A DNA stretch of 64,000 nucleotides from an uncultured Lachnospiraceae bacterium (lineage in GTDB: Bacteria; Bacillota; Clostridia; Lachnospirales; Lachnospiraceae): contig CAJUCN010000005.1 of the NCBI GenBank assembly GCA_910585005.1, positions 111,154 through 175,153 of the forward strand, written 5' to 3'. This document shows, one piece after another, positions 16,123 to 25,852 of the stretch. Made by a program: the position numbers and the translations under genes. Within the stretch, counting starts at the first letter, position 1. Each line of letters begins with the position of its first letter. A model generated the notes under the pieces. The model was not told the DNA's origin. It did no database searches and was given only the letters and a program-made list of their open reading frames with translations.

Positions 16123-18390
16123 ATGAATAATAGAAGAAATAGAGGAAAGAAATTAGTGACGATTTTTCTTACCCTGGCGATGACGGCACTTGCACTTTCA
16201 GGGTGTAAAAAGTCAGGTGATTCAGAGGATGAATCAAAGAAAAAAGAATTTGCATATGTTCCGGAATACCTGCAAGTGGATTTTGGGATCAGCAGTGAGA
16301 ATATGAATGTAAGTTCTGCAGTGGCCTGTGGAGATGTCCTTTATCTTGTAGTTTCTTCCTGGGGGGAAGATTCAGGATCTCAATTTTCATTGTATAAGTA
16401 CAATGTTGCTGAGAAAAAGACGGAAAAGTTTCCTCTTGAGATTGGAGAAAACGATTATATCAACCAGATGGCAGCTACCCCTGAGGGAAATCTTGCAGTC
16501 ATGTTAAACCGGACTTCTTATGATACGGATGAAAATGGAGAAATATCGAATTACTCATCGAGGATAGAACTGAAAGTGCTGTCAGGAGAGAACGGGTCGG
16601 AAGTAAGCACACAGGATATCACAGAAGCATTAGGAGGTGAGGACTCTTATGTGCAATATTTTAAGATTGATGGAAAAGGAAACTATTATTTTTATGATGG
16701 GAATCAGGTTCTGCATGTAATGACACCAGAATTAAAAATGATCTGTGATATTAGCACAGATAACTGGATCAATGAAATGGTGGTTTCTAAAGAGGGTGAT
16801 GTATATGCGACATCTTATGGAGAGAGCGGATTAGAACTGAAGAAGGTTGACCTTACCACAAAGGCGCTTGGTGAGAAACTTGAGGGAGTGTCATCAGGAT
16901 ATGGAAATTGGAGTTACTATACGTCAGCATCAAAGAGTATTCTGGTTTCCGGTGAACAGGTAGGGATTTACGATATTTCATCAAAGACAGAGGAAGAACT
17001 GTTTAGCTGGCTGGATATCGATGTGAATAGTAATTACATTTCACAGGCCGGTGAGCTTTCAGACGGGCGGATTTGGGCAATCTATAATGATTATGAAGCA
17101 TCAGAAAGTAAAGTGGAGATACTGTTGGTCAACAAAGTCAAAGCTTCCGAGGTGACGGCGAAAGAAGAAATCACTTATGGAACAATGGGGCTGGATTGGG
17201 ATTTAAAGAAACTGATCATTGATTTTAATAAATCCAATGAAAAATACCGGATCGTAGTTAAAGAATATGGAGCTGATGATTATGAGACGGGCCGTACACA
17301 GTTTAATGCGGATATCACAACGGGAAACTGCCCGGATCTGATTGACCTGGCATATGGAAGCTATACCATGTATGCCAATAAAGGTATTTTAGAGGATTTA
17401 TATCTTTATATGGAAAAGAACGGACTTAAGAAGGAAGATTATCTTGAAAACATTTTTAAGGCATATGAAGTGGAGGGGAAACTTTATGCAATGATCTCCA
17501 AGTTTTATGTCACCACGACTATGGCGAAACAGTCTGTGGTAGGAGATATCCAGGGCTGGACGCTCTCAGAAATGCTTGATTTTGTGGAACAAAATAACCC
17601 TGAGAATATATTTGACTATGGGAGCAGAAGCAGTATATTTTATTATTGTATCTATAATAATATAGATGAATTCATTGATTGGGAAAATGGAAAATGCTCT
17701 TTTGACGGAGAAGATTTCATTCGTACGCTGGAGTTTGCAGCGAAGTTCCCGTCAGATGAAGAGATCAACTGGAATGATCGGGAAGGGACTTATTCCCAGC
17801 TTAAAGCGGATAAGATCCTCCTTTTGCAGAGCAGTATCAGTTCTGTGCAGAATTATCAGATGTACAAAGGGATGTTTGACGGGAAGGTTGCTTTTGTGGG
17901 ATACCCCAATAGTGAGCGCAGGGGCAACTTAATCCAGTCTGCCGGTGGTTGTGTGGGAATTTCATCGAAGTCAAAACATAAAGACGGAGCGTGGGAATTT
18001 ATCCAGATGATGATGGGAAAAGATTATCAGGAAAATATGTCAGGCGATTGGGGATTCCCGATCATGATATCTGCTCTTGAGAAAAAATTTGAAGAAGATA
18101 TGACTCCGGAATATTATGAAGATGAAAACGGGGAGCAAGTTGAAAACATGAAGACCAGTTGGGGATATGATGATTTCAACATAGATATTTATGCTGCAAC
18201 CCAGGAAGAAGTGGATGCAGTATGGGCGCTTATTAAGTCGGCAGACAAGATGTCCGGAAGTGTAGACGAACAGCTTAACAATATCATAACGGAGGAAACA
18301 GAACCATTTTTCAAGGGACAGAAGTCTGCAGCAGATACGGCTGCTGTGATTCAGAACAGAATTCAGATCTATGTCAATGAAAACCGATAA
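16123..18390 (+). CDS. Lipoprotein: beta-rich N-terminal domain fused to ABC solute-binding domain
   Basis: A lipoprotein signal peptide ends in LSGC (Cys28). Residues about 40-345 form repeated beta-rich units (runs such as NYYFYDG, DVYATSYGE, RIWAIYND) resembling a propeller. Residues about 350-755 look like a family 1 extracellular solute-binding protein: IDFNKSNEKYRI, DLIDLAYG, GCVGISSKSKHKDGAWEFI and a C-terminal QNRIQIYVNE. Classical sugar-binding proteins are about 400-450 residues, so the N-terminal domain is an addition. It is followed within 20 bases by two sugar-type permease genes, so it probably delivers a carbohydrate or related ligand to them. A second copy of the same architecture lies at 23535-25841. 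The ligand is unknown; a sensing role is also possible. Confidence 0.88.
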   Translation: MNNRRNRGKKLVTIFLTLAMTALALSGCKKSGDSEDESKKKEFAYVPEYLQVDFGISSENMNVSSAVACGDVLYLVVSSWGEDSGSQFSLYKYNVAEKKTEKFPLEIGENDYINQMAATPEGNLAVMLNRTSYDTDENGEISNYSSRIELKVLSGENGSEVSTQDITEALGGEDSYVQYFKIDGKGNYYFYDGNQVLHVMTPELKMICDISTDNWINEMVVSKEGDVYATSYGESGLELKKVDLTTKALGEKLEGVSSGYGNWSYYTSASKSILVSGEQVGIYDISSKTEEELFSWLDIDVNSNYISQAGELSDGRIWAIYNDYEASESKVEILLVNKVKASEVTAKEEITYGTMGLDWDLKKLIIDFNKSNEKYRIVVKEYGADDYETGRTQFNADITTGNCPDLIDLAYGSYTMYANKGILEDLYLYMEKNGLKKEDYLENIFKAYEVEGKLYAMISKFYVTTTMAKQSVVGDIQGWTLSEMLDFVEQNNPENIFDYGSRSSIFYYCIYNNIDEFIDWENGKCSFDGEDFIRTLEFAAKFPSDEEINWNDREGTYSQLKADKILLLQSSISSVQNYQMYKGMFDGKVAFVGYPNSERRGNLIQSAGGCVGISSKSKHKDGAWEFIQMMMGKDYQENMSGDWGFPIMISALEKKFEEDMTPEYYEDENGEQVENMKTSWGYDDFNIDIYAATQEEVDAVWALIKSADKMSGSVDEQLNNIITEETEPFFKGQKSAADTAAVIQNRIQIYVNENR

Positions 18391-18407
18391 TTTGTGTGGT
18401 GGTCATA

Positions 18408-19379
18408 ATGCGATTTTTAAAGGGCAAAAAGCCCCAAAAAAGCCTTTACGAGTTACAAGAAGAGGCGACGGAACAAAATAAAACTTTGAAAAAAAGCAGA
18501 AGAGCTGGCAGTAACCGGAGGGATCGCAGAGGGAAGCGGATATCAGTGTTATATCTGCTTCCCAGCATACTTGGGGTACTGCTGTTTTTCGTACTTCCAT
18601 TTTTGATCGTTATTTATTACTCAGTGATTGACAATCCCATTAATGGGGAGTTTGTGCTTTTTGACAATTTTGTCATGGTTTTTAACAATGCGGCGTTTAA
18701 ACAGGCAGCAAAGAATACGTTGATGTTTTCAGCAACGGCTGTGCCTCTTGCGGTTGTGCTGTCTATGCTCCTTGCCATGATGCTTGAAAGTAAGATCCCT
18801 TTTAAGAGTCAGTTTCGGACCTTCTTTTTAAGTCCGATGATGGTACCGATAGCATCGGTGGTGCTCATCTGGCAGGTGTTGTTTCACTATAATGGTATGA
18901 TGAATGAGATCATAGGATGGTTTGGGAAGGATAAGGTTGACTGGTTGAATTCAGCCTATGCACAGGTGGTTATAGTCGTCCTCTTTCTTTGGAAAAACCT
19001 TGGGTATAACATGATTTTATTTATGGCGGCGCTTAGCAGCATCCCGAAGGATATCCTGGAGGTGGCAGTGTTGGAGAGCGCTTCGCCATTTCAGATTTTT
19101 TGGCATATTAAGCTGCGTTATATGTCCTCCACCATCCTTTTTGTGACAATTATGTCTTTGATAAATTCTTTTAAGGTGTTTCGGGAAATCTATCTGTTAA
19201 AAGGGGATTATCCTTATGATACCATGTATATGCTCCAGCATTTCATGAACAATACCTTTGGAAAGCTGGATTACCAGAAAATGTCTGCAGCCGCTATCAT
19301 GATGGCAGTTGTCATGGTAGTGATCATCGGCATCCTGTTTATCACGGAGAACTATTTCGGAAAGGATGTGGAAGGATGA
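18408..19379 (+). CDS. Sugar-type ABC transporter permease (MalF-like)
   Basis: A basic N-terminus of about 45 residues precedes six predicted membrane spans. The cytoplasmic EAA loop is present as ILEVAVLESASPFQIFWHIKL, which contacts the ATPase. The ATG at 18408 was chosen; it follows a GGTGG-type site, while an in-frame GTG lies 12 bases upstream. The stop overlaps the next permease by 4 bases (ATGA), a mark of translational coupling. No ATPase gene is in the cluster, so a shared MsmX/UgpC-type ATPase encoded elsewhere would be needed. Confidence 0.92.
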   Translation: MRFLKGKKPQKSLYELQEEATEQNKTLKKSRRAGSNRRDRRGKRISVLYLLPSILGVLLFFVLPFLIVIYYSVIDNPINGEFVLFDNFVMVFNNAAFKQAAKNTLMFSATAVPLAVVLSMLLAMMLESKIPFKSQFRTFFLSPMMVPIASVVLIWQVLFHYNGMMNEIIGWFGKDKVDWLNSAYAQVVIVVLFLWKNLGYNMILFMAALSSIPKDILEVAVLESASPFQIFWHIKLRYMSSTILFVTIMSLINSFKVFREIYLLKGDYPYDTMYMLQHFMNNTFGKLDYQKMSAAAIMMAVVMVVIIGILFITENYFGKDVEG

Positions 19380-20371
19380 TGGGAAAGAGGATAGGGACTG
19401 GCAGGAACGGGAAAAAGCGTCAATTCATAGATCTTGTTATGTCCGAAGACCGCTGGAATAAGCAGGTCAAAAGGAAAAAGAAACTTCGTGATACGAGGAA
19501 GATCGTAAAAGTTTCCCTGGTCACGTTATTTGCGGCGTGTTTTGCAGTATTGTTTTTGATGCCTATTGTGCTGACGATTACCAATTCTTTCATGTCGGCA
19601 TCAGAAATTTCCGCCAATTACGGACAGGTTTTTGCCACCACAGATACCGGTGGAAAAGTGTATATATCGGAGAGGGTAAACTTAAAGTTCATACCGGATC
19701 TGGTGTCTTTTAGCCAGTACATTACCGTATTGTTTAAAAGCCCGGAATATTTGCTTAAATTTTGGAATTCAGTGATTTTGGTAGTGCCTATTGTAGGATT
19801 TCAGTTATTGGTTGCGATGGGAGCTTCTTTTGGATTTACCAGATATAGGGGAAGGATCAAGGAGATGATCTTCTTTGTCTATATTATACTGATGCTGATG
19901 CCTTATCAGGTCACGTTAGTGCCTAATTACTTAGTTTCGGATTGGCTTCATATATTGGACACCAACTGGGCAATCTGGCTGCCAGGTGTTTTTTCACCTT
20001 TTGCGGTTTTTTTGCTTACCAAATACATGAGGAGGATACCGGTTTCGGTAATGGAGGCGGCACAGATCGACGGAGCAGGGGAATGGCAGATTTTTCAAAA
20101 AATTTGTATGCCCTTGTGTAAGGGAGCAATGTGTTCGGTTGCCATTCTGATTTTTATTGATTATTGGAATATGGTGGAACAGCCTCTTATTCTCTTGTCA
20201 GACCCGGAAAAACATCCCCTTTCCGTATTCTTGTCAAAGATTAATGCAGGGGAGATCGGGCTGGCTTTTGCAGTGGCAACGATTTATATGGTGCCTCCCA
20301 TCTTGGTGTTTTTGTATGGGGAGGACTATCTGGTGGAAGGAATCACATACCAGGGCGGTATTAAGGGATGA
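19376..20371 (+). CDS. Sugar-type ABC transporter permease (MalG-like)
   Basis: This 331-residue partner permease has an EAA loop (VMEAAQIDGAGEWQIFQKI) and about six membrane spans. A basic N-terminus and a long first extracytoplasmic loop (about 80-115) are present. Together with the MalF-like gene it would form the membrane channel of an importer (CUT1 type). It is coupled to the upstream gene by a 4-base overlap. Confidence 0.92.
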   Translation: MMGKRIGTGRNGKKRQFIDLVMSEDRWNKQVKRKKKLRDTRKIVKVSLVTLFAACFAVLFLMPIVLTITNSFMSASEISANYGQVFATTDTGGKVYISERVNLKFIPDLVSFSQYITVLFKSPEYLLKFWNSVILVVPIVGFQLLVAMGASFGFTRYRGRIKEMIFFVYIILMLMPYQVTLVPNYLVSDWLHILDTNWAIWLPGVFSPFAVFLLTKYMRRIPVSVMEAAQIDGAGEWQIFQKICMPLCKGAMCSVAILIFIDYWNMVEQPLILLSDPEKHPLSVFLSKINAGEIGLAFAVATIYMVPPILVFLYGEDYLVEGITYQGGIKG

Positions 20372-20411
20372 TTTATTATTTAGATAGGTGAGGAAAGGCG
20401 GGAAGTATATC

Positions 20412-22379
20412 ATGAATGAAAAGGATGCAAGAAAAAGGCGGGAGTGGGTTAAGAATGTAGCAATCATCTTTTTGGTGATCATGTTGATCTTAACGTTTTT
20501 TTCCAATACCATTATGAATTACTCCCTGCCTGAGGTGGCAACCCAGTATGTCCAGCGGGGCAGTATCACAGCAAAGGTCAGGGGAACCGGAAATGTGGAA
20601 GCTACCGACCCTTACAATGTAGAGGTAAAGGAATCCAGGGTGATTGCCAGCGTTGCAGTCAAACAGGGGGATCAGGTTGAAAAGGATCAGGTTCTTTATG
20701 TTCTTGAGGACGCGGAAAGCGATGAACTGGAAAAGGCAGAGGCAGAACTGGAAGATTTGAAGCTTAGCTATATGAAAGGATTGTTTGGAAGTAATGTTTC
20801 TTCTGAGATCATCAGCAAGGTGGCAAGCGGTAATACGGATGGTTTTTCGGCGCTTAAATCAAAGGTGACGGATATGCAGAACCGCTTGGATGAGGCAGAG
20901 GCAAGGGTGAAAGAATGCCAGGACAATCTGGACAAGATCAGTTTGCAGAGTACTATAAACACGAACGATTCAAGTTTGAGCACGATTGCAGATGAATTGG
21001 AAAAAGCGCAAGCTTCTACGGATTTGGCAAATGCAACAACTGCGTTTAATAATTATAAGGAAAAAAGGGTTGCAGAGTTGACGGAAGAAATTTCACAGAT
21101 AGAAAAAGAGATTGCCGATTTGAAAACGTTGATTGCCAGCGGAGAAGGTGAAATGGAAGGGACTCAGGATAATCCGTCTTCAGAGGCAACCGATGATTTG
21201 CAGGGGAAGAGAGACGCAGCAAAAGCGAAACTGAACAGTGCACTTGGCACATTTAATACAGAAATGGGAACAAATTATTCAGTCAGTGAGGCGTTGGCAA
21301 TTAGCCAGAGTATTAATTGGAGTAATTTGTCTGAGGAACAACAACTTGCGTTGGAAGATTTCCGGGCAGCATATACGGATTATAAGAAATACAGTGATGC
21401 CGTAAGCGATGTATCAAGTATTGGGGTAAACCAAAATAGCCTGAAAAGTAAAGAAAACAGACTTAGCCAGCTTAATGAAAAGCTAGCTGAAATCAACGCG
21501 ATCACTGTGGAATCAAGCGATGGAGTTAAAGATGCTACCAACAGACTGCAGCAGGCAGAGAAAAATATTACAGAATTGACATTTGCCGATAAACAGACCT
21601 CAGTAGCTTATCAGAACAAAATTGCCAATGCAGAAGCAGCTTTAAAGACGGCTCAGTCTGTTTTAGAACTGTTAAAAGAAGAACAGACTCTTATGAATGC
21701 TGATATCAATGCAGAGCTTGATCTTGCGAAAGCAAGTAAAGACATTGCCAAGAAGCAGGAAGAGATTGAGAAACTGCGTGAAAAGTCCATTGGGTCGGAA
21801 ATTAAAGCGCCTGTGGCAGGAACAGTTACTTCCCTTGCCCTGAAAGCGGGGGAGACTACGAAGCCGGAAGAGGCGGTAGCGGTTATTCAGGTGGATGGGA
21901 AAGGATATACTTTAAGCGTTTCCGTTACCAATGACCAGGCAAATAAGGTGAAGGTTGGCGATGAAGCGGAACTTCAGAACTCCTGGTATTATGATGATGT
22001 GAAGATCATCCTCGCCTCCATTAAACCGGATCCTGATGCGCCCGGACAGAAGAAGCTTTTAAATTTTGACGTGTCCGGGGGGGACCTTACGCCGGGGCAG
22101 GCTCTTAATATATCTGTGGGACAAAGAAGTGCAGAATATGAACTGGTAGTGCCAAACAGCGCCGTCAGGGAAGACAACAATGGGAAGTTTATCTTGACGG
22201 TTGAATCGAAGAGCAGTCCGTTAGGAAATCGGTATATTGCCACCAGAGTGGACGTGGAAGTGCTTGCATCGGATGACAATAACACGGCAATTTCAGCGCC
22301 CCTTTATGGATATGAGTATGTGATTACTACTTCGACGAAACCGGTAGAAGCTGGCAAACAAGTTCGGTTGAACGAATAG
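20412..22379 (+). CDS. HlyD-family membrane fusion (adaptor) protein
   Basis: One membrane span (about residues 10-28) is followed by a lipoyl-like half (VATQYVQRGSITAKVRGTG, then KQGDQVEKDQVLYVLED). A long coiled-coil region (about 85-450) with Gln/Lys/Glu heptads follows, then the second lipoyl half (IKAPVAGTVTSLALKAGE) and a C-terminal beta-barrel. Such adaptors work with ABC exporters, in monoderms typically with MacB-type permeases. The ATG at 20412 was chosen over a GTG 24 bases upstream because it follows the GGCGGGA site. Next to it lies a MacB-like protein, but no exporter ATPase is present. Confidence 0.9.
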   Translation: MNEKDARKRREWVKNVAIIFLVIMLILTFFSNTIMNYSLPEVATQYVQRGSITAKVRGTGNVEATDPYNVEVKESRVIASVAVKQGDQVEKDQVLYVLEDAESDELEKAEAELEDLKLSYMKGLFGSNVSSEIISKVASGNTDGFSALKSKVTDMQNRLDEAEARVKECQDNLDKISLQSTINTNDSSLSTIADELEKAQASTDLANATTAFNNYKEKRVAELTEEISQIEKEIADLKTLIASGEGEMEGTQDNPSSEATDDLQGKRDAAKAKLNSALGTFNTEMGTNYSVSEALAISQSINWSNLSEEQQLALEDFRAAYTDYKKYSDAVSDVSSIGVNQNSLKSKENRLSQLNEKLAEINAITVESSDGVKDATNRLQQAEKNITELTFADKQTSVAYQNKIANAEAALKTAQSVLELLKEEQTLMNADINAELDLAKASKDIAKKQEEIEKLREKSIGSEIKAPVAGTVTSLALKAGETTKPEEAVAVIQVDGKGYTLSVSVTNDQANKVKVGDEAELQNSWYYDDVKIILASIKPDPDAPGQKKLLNFDVSGGDLTPGQALNISVGQRSAEYELVVPNSAVREDNNGKFILTVESKSSPLGNRYIATRVDVEVLASDDNNTAISAPLYGYEYVITTSTKPVEAGKQVRLNE

Positions 22380-22424
22380 GAGAACGTTGGCGGGCTAGGA
22401 CAGAAATAGGGAAAGGAGGCAGGA

Positions 22425-23525
22425 ATGAGTTCTAAAGCAAAAAACTTTATAAGCGCTCTTTCAATGAAACAGATTGTTTTTTCTTTGATCACGATCCTGT
22501 CACTTGCCGCATTTATAGTTTTGACCATCTGGTCTAATAACTTGGTTGCGGGGTTGCCTGACCAACAGGCGGCAGCACGTTGGGATGAAGATGGAAAGAG
22601 CGCGCAGGTAAGCTGTTTCCTCTCAGAAAATGCAGTGCTGGATGAGTTCATGATCGTCAGCTTTGAAAAGCAACTGGAGCAGCAGCTTAAGGAGGTTCTT
22701 CCGGCACAGGAGTATTCGGAAGAGAATGAGAAACGGCTGATTGTAGACGCTTACAGTTCCCAGGGACAGATTACCGTAGTCAGCGAAAAGGGAACGCTGG
22801 ATGCGGCGGCAGTAGGGGTAGGCGGAGATTTCTTTTACTTTCACCCCCTTACGTTGGTGTCAGGAAGATATTTGTCCGGTGATGACTTGATGAAGGATTA
22901 CATTATATTGGACGAAGAGGCGGCGTGGCAGTTGTTCGGCTCTTCCGATATTGCCGGGCAGAGTGTTATGATCGGCGGAATTCCCCATTATGTCAGCGGT
23001 GTGGTAAAAAGGCAGACCGGGAGATTTGCAGAAAAGGCGGGGCTTGACAAAACGGTTGTCTATCTGTCCAACGAAAGCCTTGCCGCATATGGGAAAGGTG
23101 GGAACATCAATACTTATGAGGTTTTGGCTCCTAATCCGGTAAAGCGTTTTGTTTATACGGCGGTAAAGGAAAAGCTGGGAATAGAAGAGGGAAATATGGA
23201 AGTAGTGGAAAATTCTTCCCGTTATTCGCTGGAATCGCTGATACCGGTCGTCTTAGAATTTGGAACCAGATCTATGCAAAACGCTGCGATCAAATTCCCT
23301 TATTGGGAAAATATAGGCAGGGGTGCGGAAGATGTAAAAGCGCTGGCGCTATTATTTCAAGGGCTTTTTTTATTTCTTCCTGCAGTGATCATTTCGGTGT
23401 TCCTAATCATAAAATGGAAAAACAGGAAATTCACATGGCGGGATGTGGGGAATTATTTGGTGGATACAAAAGAGAAACTTTGGCAAAATGCCAAAGACAA
23501 AAAGAACAAATGGAAACATTTCTAA
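22425..23525 (+). CDS. Orphan MacB-like periplasmic-core membrane protein
   Basis: The 366-residue protein has one N-terminal span (about 17-37), a roughly 270-residue extracytoplasmic region and one C-terminal span (about 308-328), then a basic tail. The extracytoplasmic part resembles the MacB periplasmic core domain: PLTLVSGRYLSGDD, YIILDEEAAWQLFGSSDIAGQ and the IGGIPHYVSGVV strand. True MacB/FtsX permeases have four spans, so this is a two-span minimal form without ATPase. A GGAGGCAGG site precedes the ATG. Its position after the HlyD-like gene suggests that the two form a complex. No transport activity can be asserted. Confidence 0.78.
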   Translation: MSSKAKNFISALSMKQIVFSLITILSLAAFIVLTIWSNNLVAGLPDQQAAARWDEDGKSAQVSCFLSENAVLDEFMIVSFEKQLEQQLKEVLPAQEYSEENEKRLIVDAYSSQGQITVVSEKGTLDAAAVGVGGDFFYFHPLTLVSGRYLSGDDLMKDYIILDEEAAWQLFGSSDIAGQSVMIGGIPHYVSGVVKRQTGRFAEKAGLDKTVVYLSNESLAAYGKGGNINTYEVLAPNPVKRFVYTAVKEKLGIEEGNMEVVENSSRYSLESLIPVVLEFGTRSMQNAAIKFPYWENIGRGAEDVKALALLFQGLFLFLPAVIISVFLIIKWKNRKFTWRDVGNYLVDTKEKLWQNAKDKKNKWKHF

Positions 23526-23534
23526 AAGGGGAGA

Positions 23535-25841
23535 ATGGAATTGAAAAAATTTTTTTTGGTACTTTTGACAGTGTTGATAGGGGCGATAGGGCTTACCGGG
23601 TGTGGAAAGAAGGGAAAGGATCCTTCCTCTTCCGAAAAGACACAACAAAGCAAGGAATATGTTTACCGGATGGAGGAGCTAAACATCAGCGAAGAAGAAT
23701 TTGGCAGCGTTACCATGCTCCGGTCAGGGGAACGTTTTTTGGCCTATGAGTATATCTGGCCGGAAGATGGCGATAGCTATTCTATTAATTTTTCTGAGGT
23801 ATCGGAAGATGGGAAGAGAAGTCCGTTATTTCAGTTGGACGGAGAACCAAACGGTGGTTACAATGGCATAGTTGCGGATGCTGACAACCTGTATATGATT
23901 AAGAATATCTATTATTATGATGGGGTAATCGATGAGGAAACGGGTGAGACGATTGAAGAAGGGGAATACCATGATGAGTATTATCTTGTCAAATTATCTT
24001 TATCAGGAGAAGAAATTTTTTCTGTTAATTTAAGTGACATTCCGGAGCTTAAGGCGTTGGAAGAACAGAATGGATATATGAATGCATATGGGATGTTTCT
24101 TGCTGATAACAGTATTTATGTTTCATGTGTCGGTGTATATGTCCGTTTCGATAAAGAAGGGAATTTCCAGAAACTTATGGGGACGCCTGGTGAAGACAAT
24201 GATTTTAACAATGCAAACTTTATTCCGCTTTTGGATGGGAGAGTTGCTGCAATGATCTATGAAGAAAATGGCGCTACCATTGCATTGGCGGATATGGAAA
24301 AGGGTAGTATCGGAGAAAAGCATACTCTTTCCGGCGCTTTTAGTTATAGTTATTATCCCGGGATTGGTTATGATCTATATGTGACGGATAATTATGGAAT
24401 GTACGGATATAATATCGGTGATGAGGCTTTGACTCCACTGTTAAATTTTGTGGATTCCGATTTTGCGTTCTGGGGCATAAGCAACGTATTGGCAATTAAT
24501 GAGAAGGAATTTTACGGCTATTATGACAGTATTATGGATGGAGGCTCTAACTTGGCAAAGTTTATCAAGGTGGATCCTTCCGAGGTAAAGGAAAAGACAA
24601 TTCTCACGCTGGCTATGGCATACACGGATTGGGCTGTCCGCTCAGAGGTCATTCAGTTTAATAAGACGAATGAAGAATATCGTATTTCAATTCAGGACTA
24701 TGCTTCTATGTATGCAACAGAGGAAGATTATAATGCAGGGGTGACCAGGTTGAATACGGATATCGTATCAGGGAAAATTCCGGATATGCTTTTACTGGAT
24801 TCCAGTATGCCTGTGGATAGTTATATAAACAAAGGTCTGTTTGAAGACTTAAAGCCTTATATTGAAAAAGACAGTGAACTGGACATGGACAATTTCATGC
24901 CTAATATCATTGAAATGTGCTCCAAAGATGGGAAAATGTATATACTAATGCCTAGTTTTTCTATTCAGACATTGGTTGCCAAGACCTCTGAAGTAGGGGC
25001 AGAGCGGGGTTGGACCGTCCAGGAAGCAATGGATCTTTGGGATTCCAAACCGGAAGGGACAGAATTCTTAAATGGCATGACAAAGGAGAATATGTTAAGG
25101 GAATCTCTGAATTATGCCAGCAGCCAGTTTATTGATTGGGAAAGCGGAAAATGCAATTTTAACAGTGAAGATTTTGTTAAGATGCTGGAGTTTAGCAATC
25201 GTTTCCCAGAAGAGATTGATGATGATTACTATACGGATGATTATTGGGAGAACTATGACTCTCAATGGCGTACAGGTAAGGTAATTGCTTCCCAGAGTTA
25301 TATTGGAGATTTCAGGAATTACAACAATGTTAAAAAGTCTCTCTTTGGAGAAGAAGTCACCATGATTGGATTCCCTTCTTCCGATGGGGATGGTTCAGTG
25401 GTTATGCCAGGCCTTCAACTCACCATGTCTTCAAAATCGGCAAATAAGGATGGGGTATGGGAGTTTTTGAGAACCTTCTTGACGGATGAATACCAGTCTG
25501 ATATCTATGGGTTCAAAATCAGTATCAAACATATGGAAAAGATGGCGCAGGAAGCTACGAAGAAACCTTATTATGAGGATGAGAATGGGAATAAGGTGGA
25601 ATATGATGATACCACCTATATTGATGGCGTGGAGATCGTGATTGATCCTATGACCCAGCAGGAGGCGGATGAATTTTTGGAACAGATTTACACTTTCCGC
25701 CAGATGTACCGGTTTGACGAAGCGCTGAATGAAATCATCGAGGAGGAAGCGGCAGCTTACTTTTCAGGGCAAAAGAGCGCGAAAGATGTAGCAGGTGTAA
25801 TCCAGAGCAGGGTACAGATTTATGTAAATGAGACCAGATAA
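23535..25841 (+). CDS. Second lipoprotein with beta-rich domain fused to solute-binding domain
   Basis: This paralogue of the 16123 gene has a lipobox LTGC (Cys23). Residues about 40-345 are beta-rich (repeats such as FGVYVRFDKEGN-type turns and FYGYYDS). The solute-binding part (about 355-768) contains VIQFNKTNEEYRI, DMLLLDSSM, SGKCNFNSEDFVKMLEF and the shared C-terminus SGQKSAKDVAGVIQSRVQIYVNE. It starts 10 bases after the MacB-like gene, so it is in the same transcript. Having two diverged binding proteins for one permease pair suggests two ligands or a receptor/transport division of labour. This is inference. Confidence 0.88.
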   Translation: MELKKFFLVLLTVLIGAIGLTGCGKKGKDPSSSEKTQQSKEYVYRMEELNISEEEFGSVTMLRSGERFLAYEYIWPEDGDSYSINFSEVSEDGKRSPLFQLDGEPNGGYNGIVADADNLYMIKNIYYYDGVIDEETGETIEEGEYHDEYYLVKLSLSGEEIFSVNLSDIPELKALEEQNGYMNAYGMFLADNSIYVSCVGVYVRFDKEGNFQKLMGTPGEDNDFNNANFIPLLDGRVAAMIYEENGATIALADMEKGSIGEKHTLSGAFSYSYYPGIGYDLYVTDNYGMYGYNIGDEALTPLLNFVDSDFAFWGISNVLAINEKEFYGYYDSIMDGGSNLAKFIKVDPSEVKEKTILTLAMAYTDWAVRSEVIQFNKTNEEYRISIQDYASMYATEEDYNAGVTRLNTDIVSGKIPDMLLLDSSMPVDSYINKGLFEDLKPYIEKDSELDMDNFMPNIIEMCSKDGKMYILMPSFSIQTLVAKTSEVGAERGWTVQEAMDLWDSKPEGTEFLNGMTKENMLRESLNYASSQFIDWESGKCNFNSEDFVKMLEFSNRFPEEIDDDYYTDDYWENYDSQWRTGKVIASQSYIGDFRNYNNVKKSLFGEEVTMIGFPSSDGDGSVVMPGLQLTMSSKSANKDGVWEFLRTFLTDEYQSDIYGFKISIKHMEKMAQEATKKPYYEDENGNKVEYDDTTYIDGVEIVIDPMTQQEADEFLEQIYTFRQMYRFDEALNEIIEEEAAAYFSGQKSAKDVAGVIQSRVQIYVNETR

Positions 25842-25852
25842 ATTGGGAGTAT

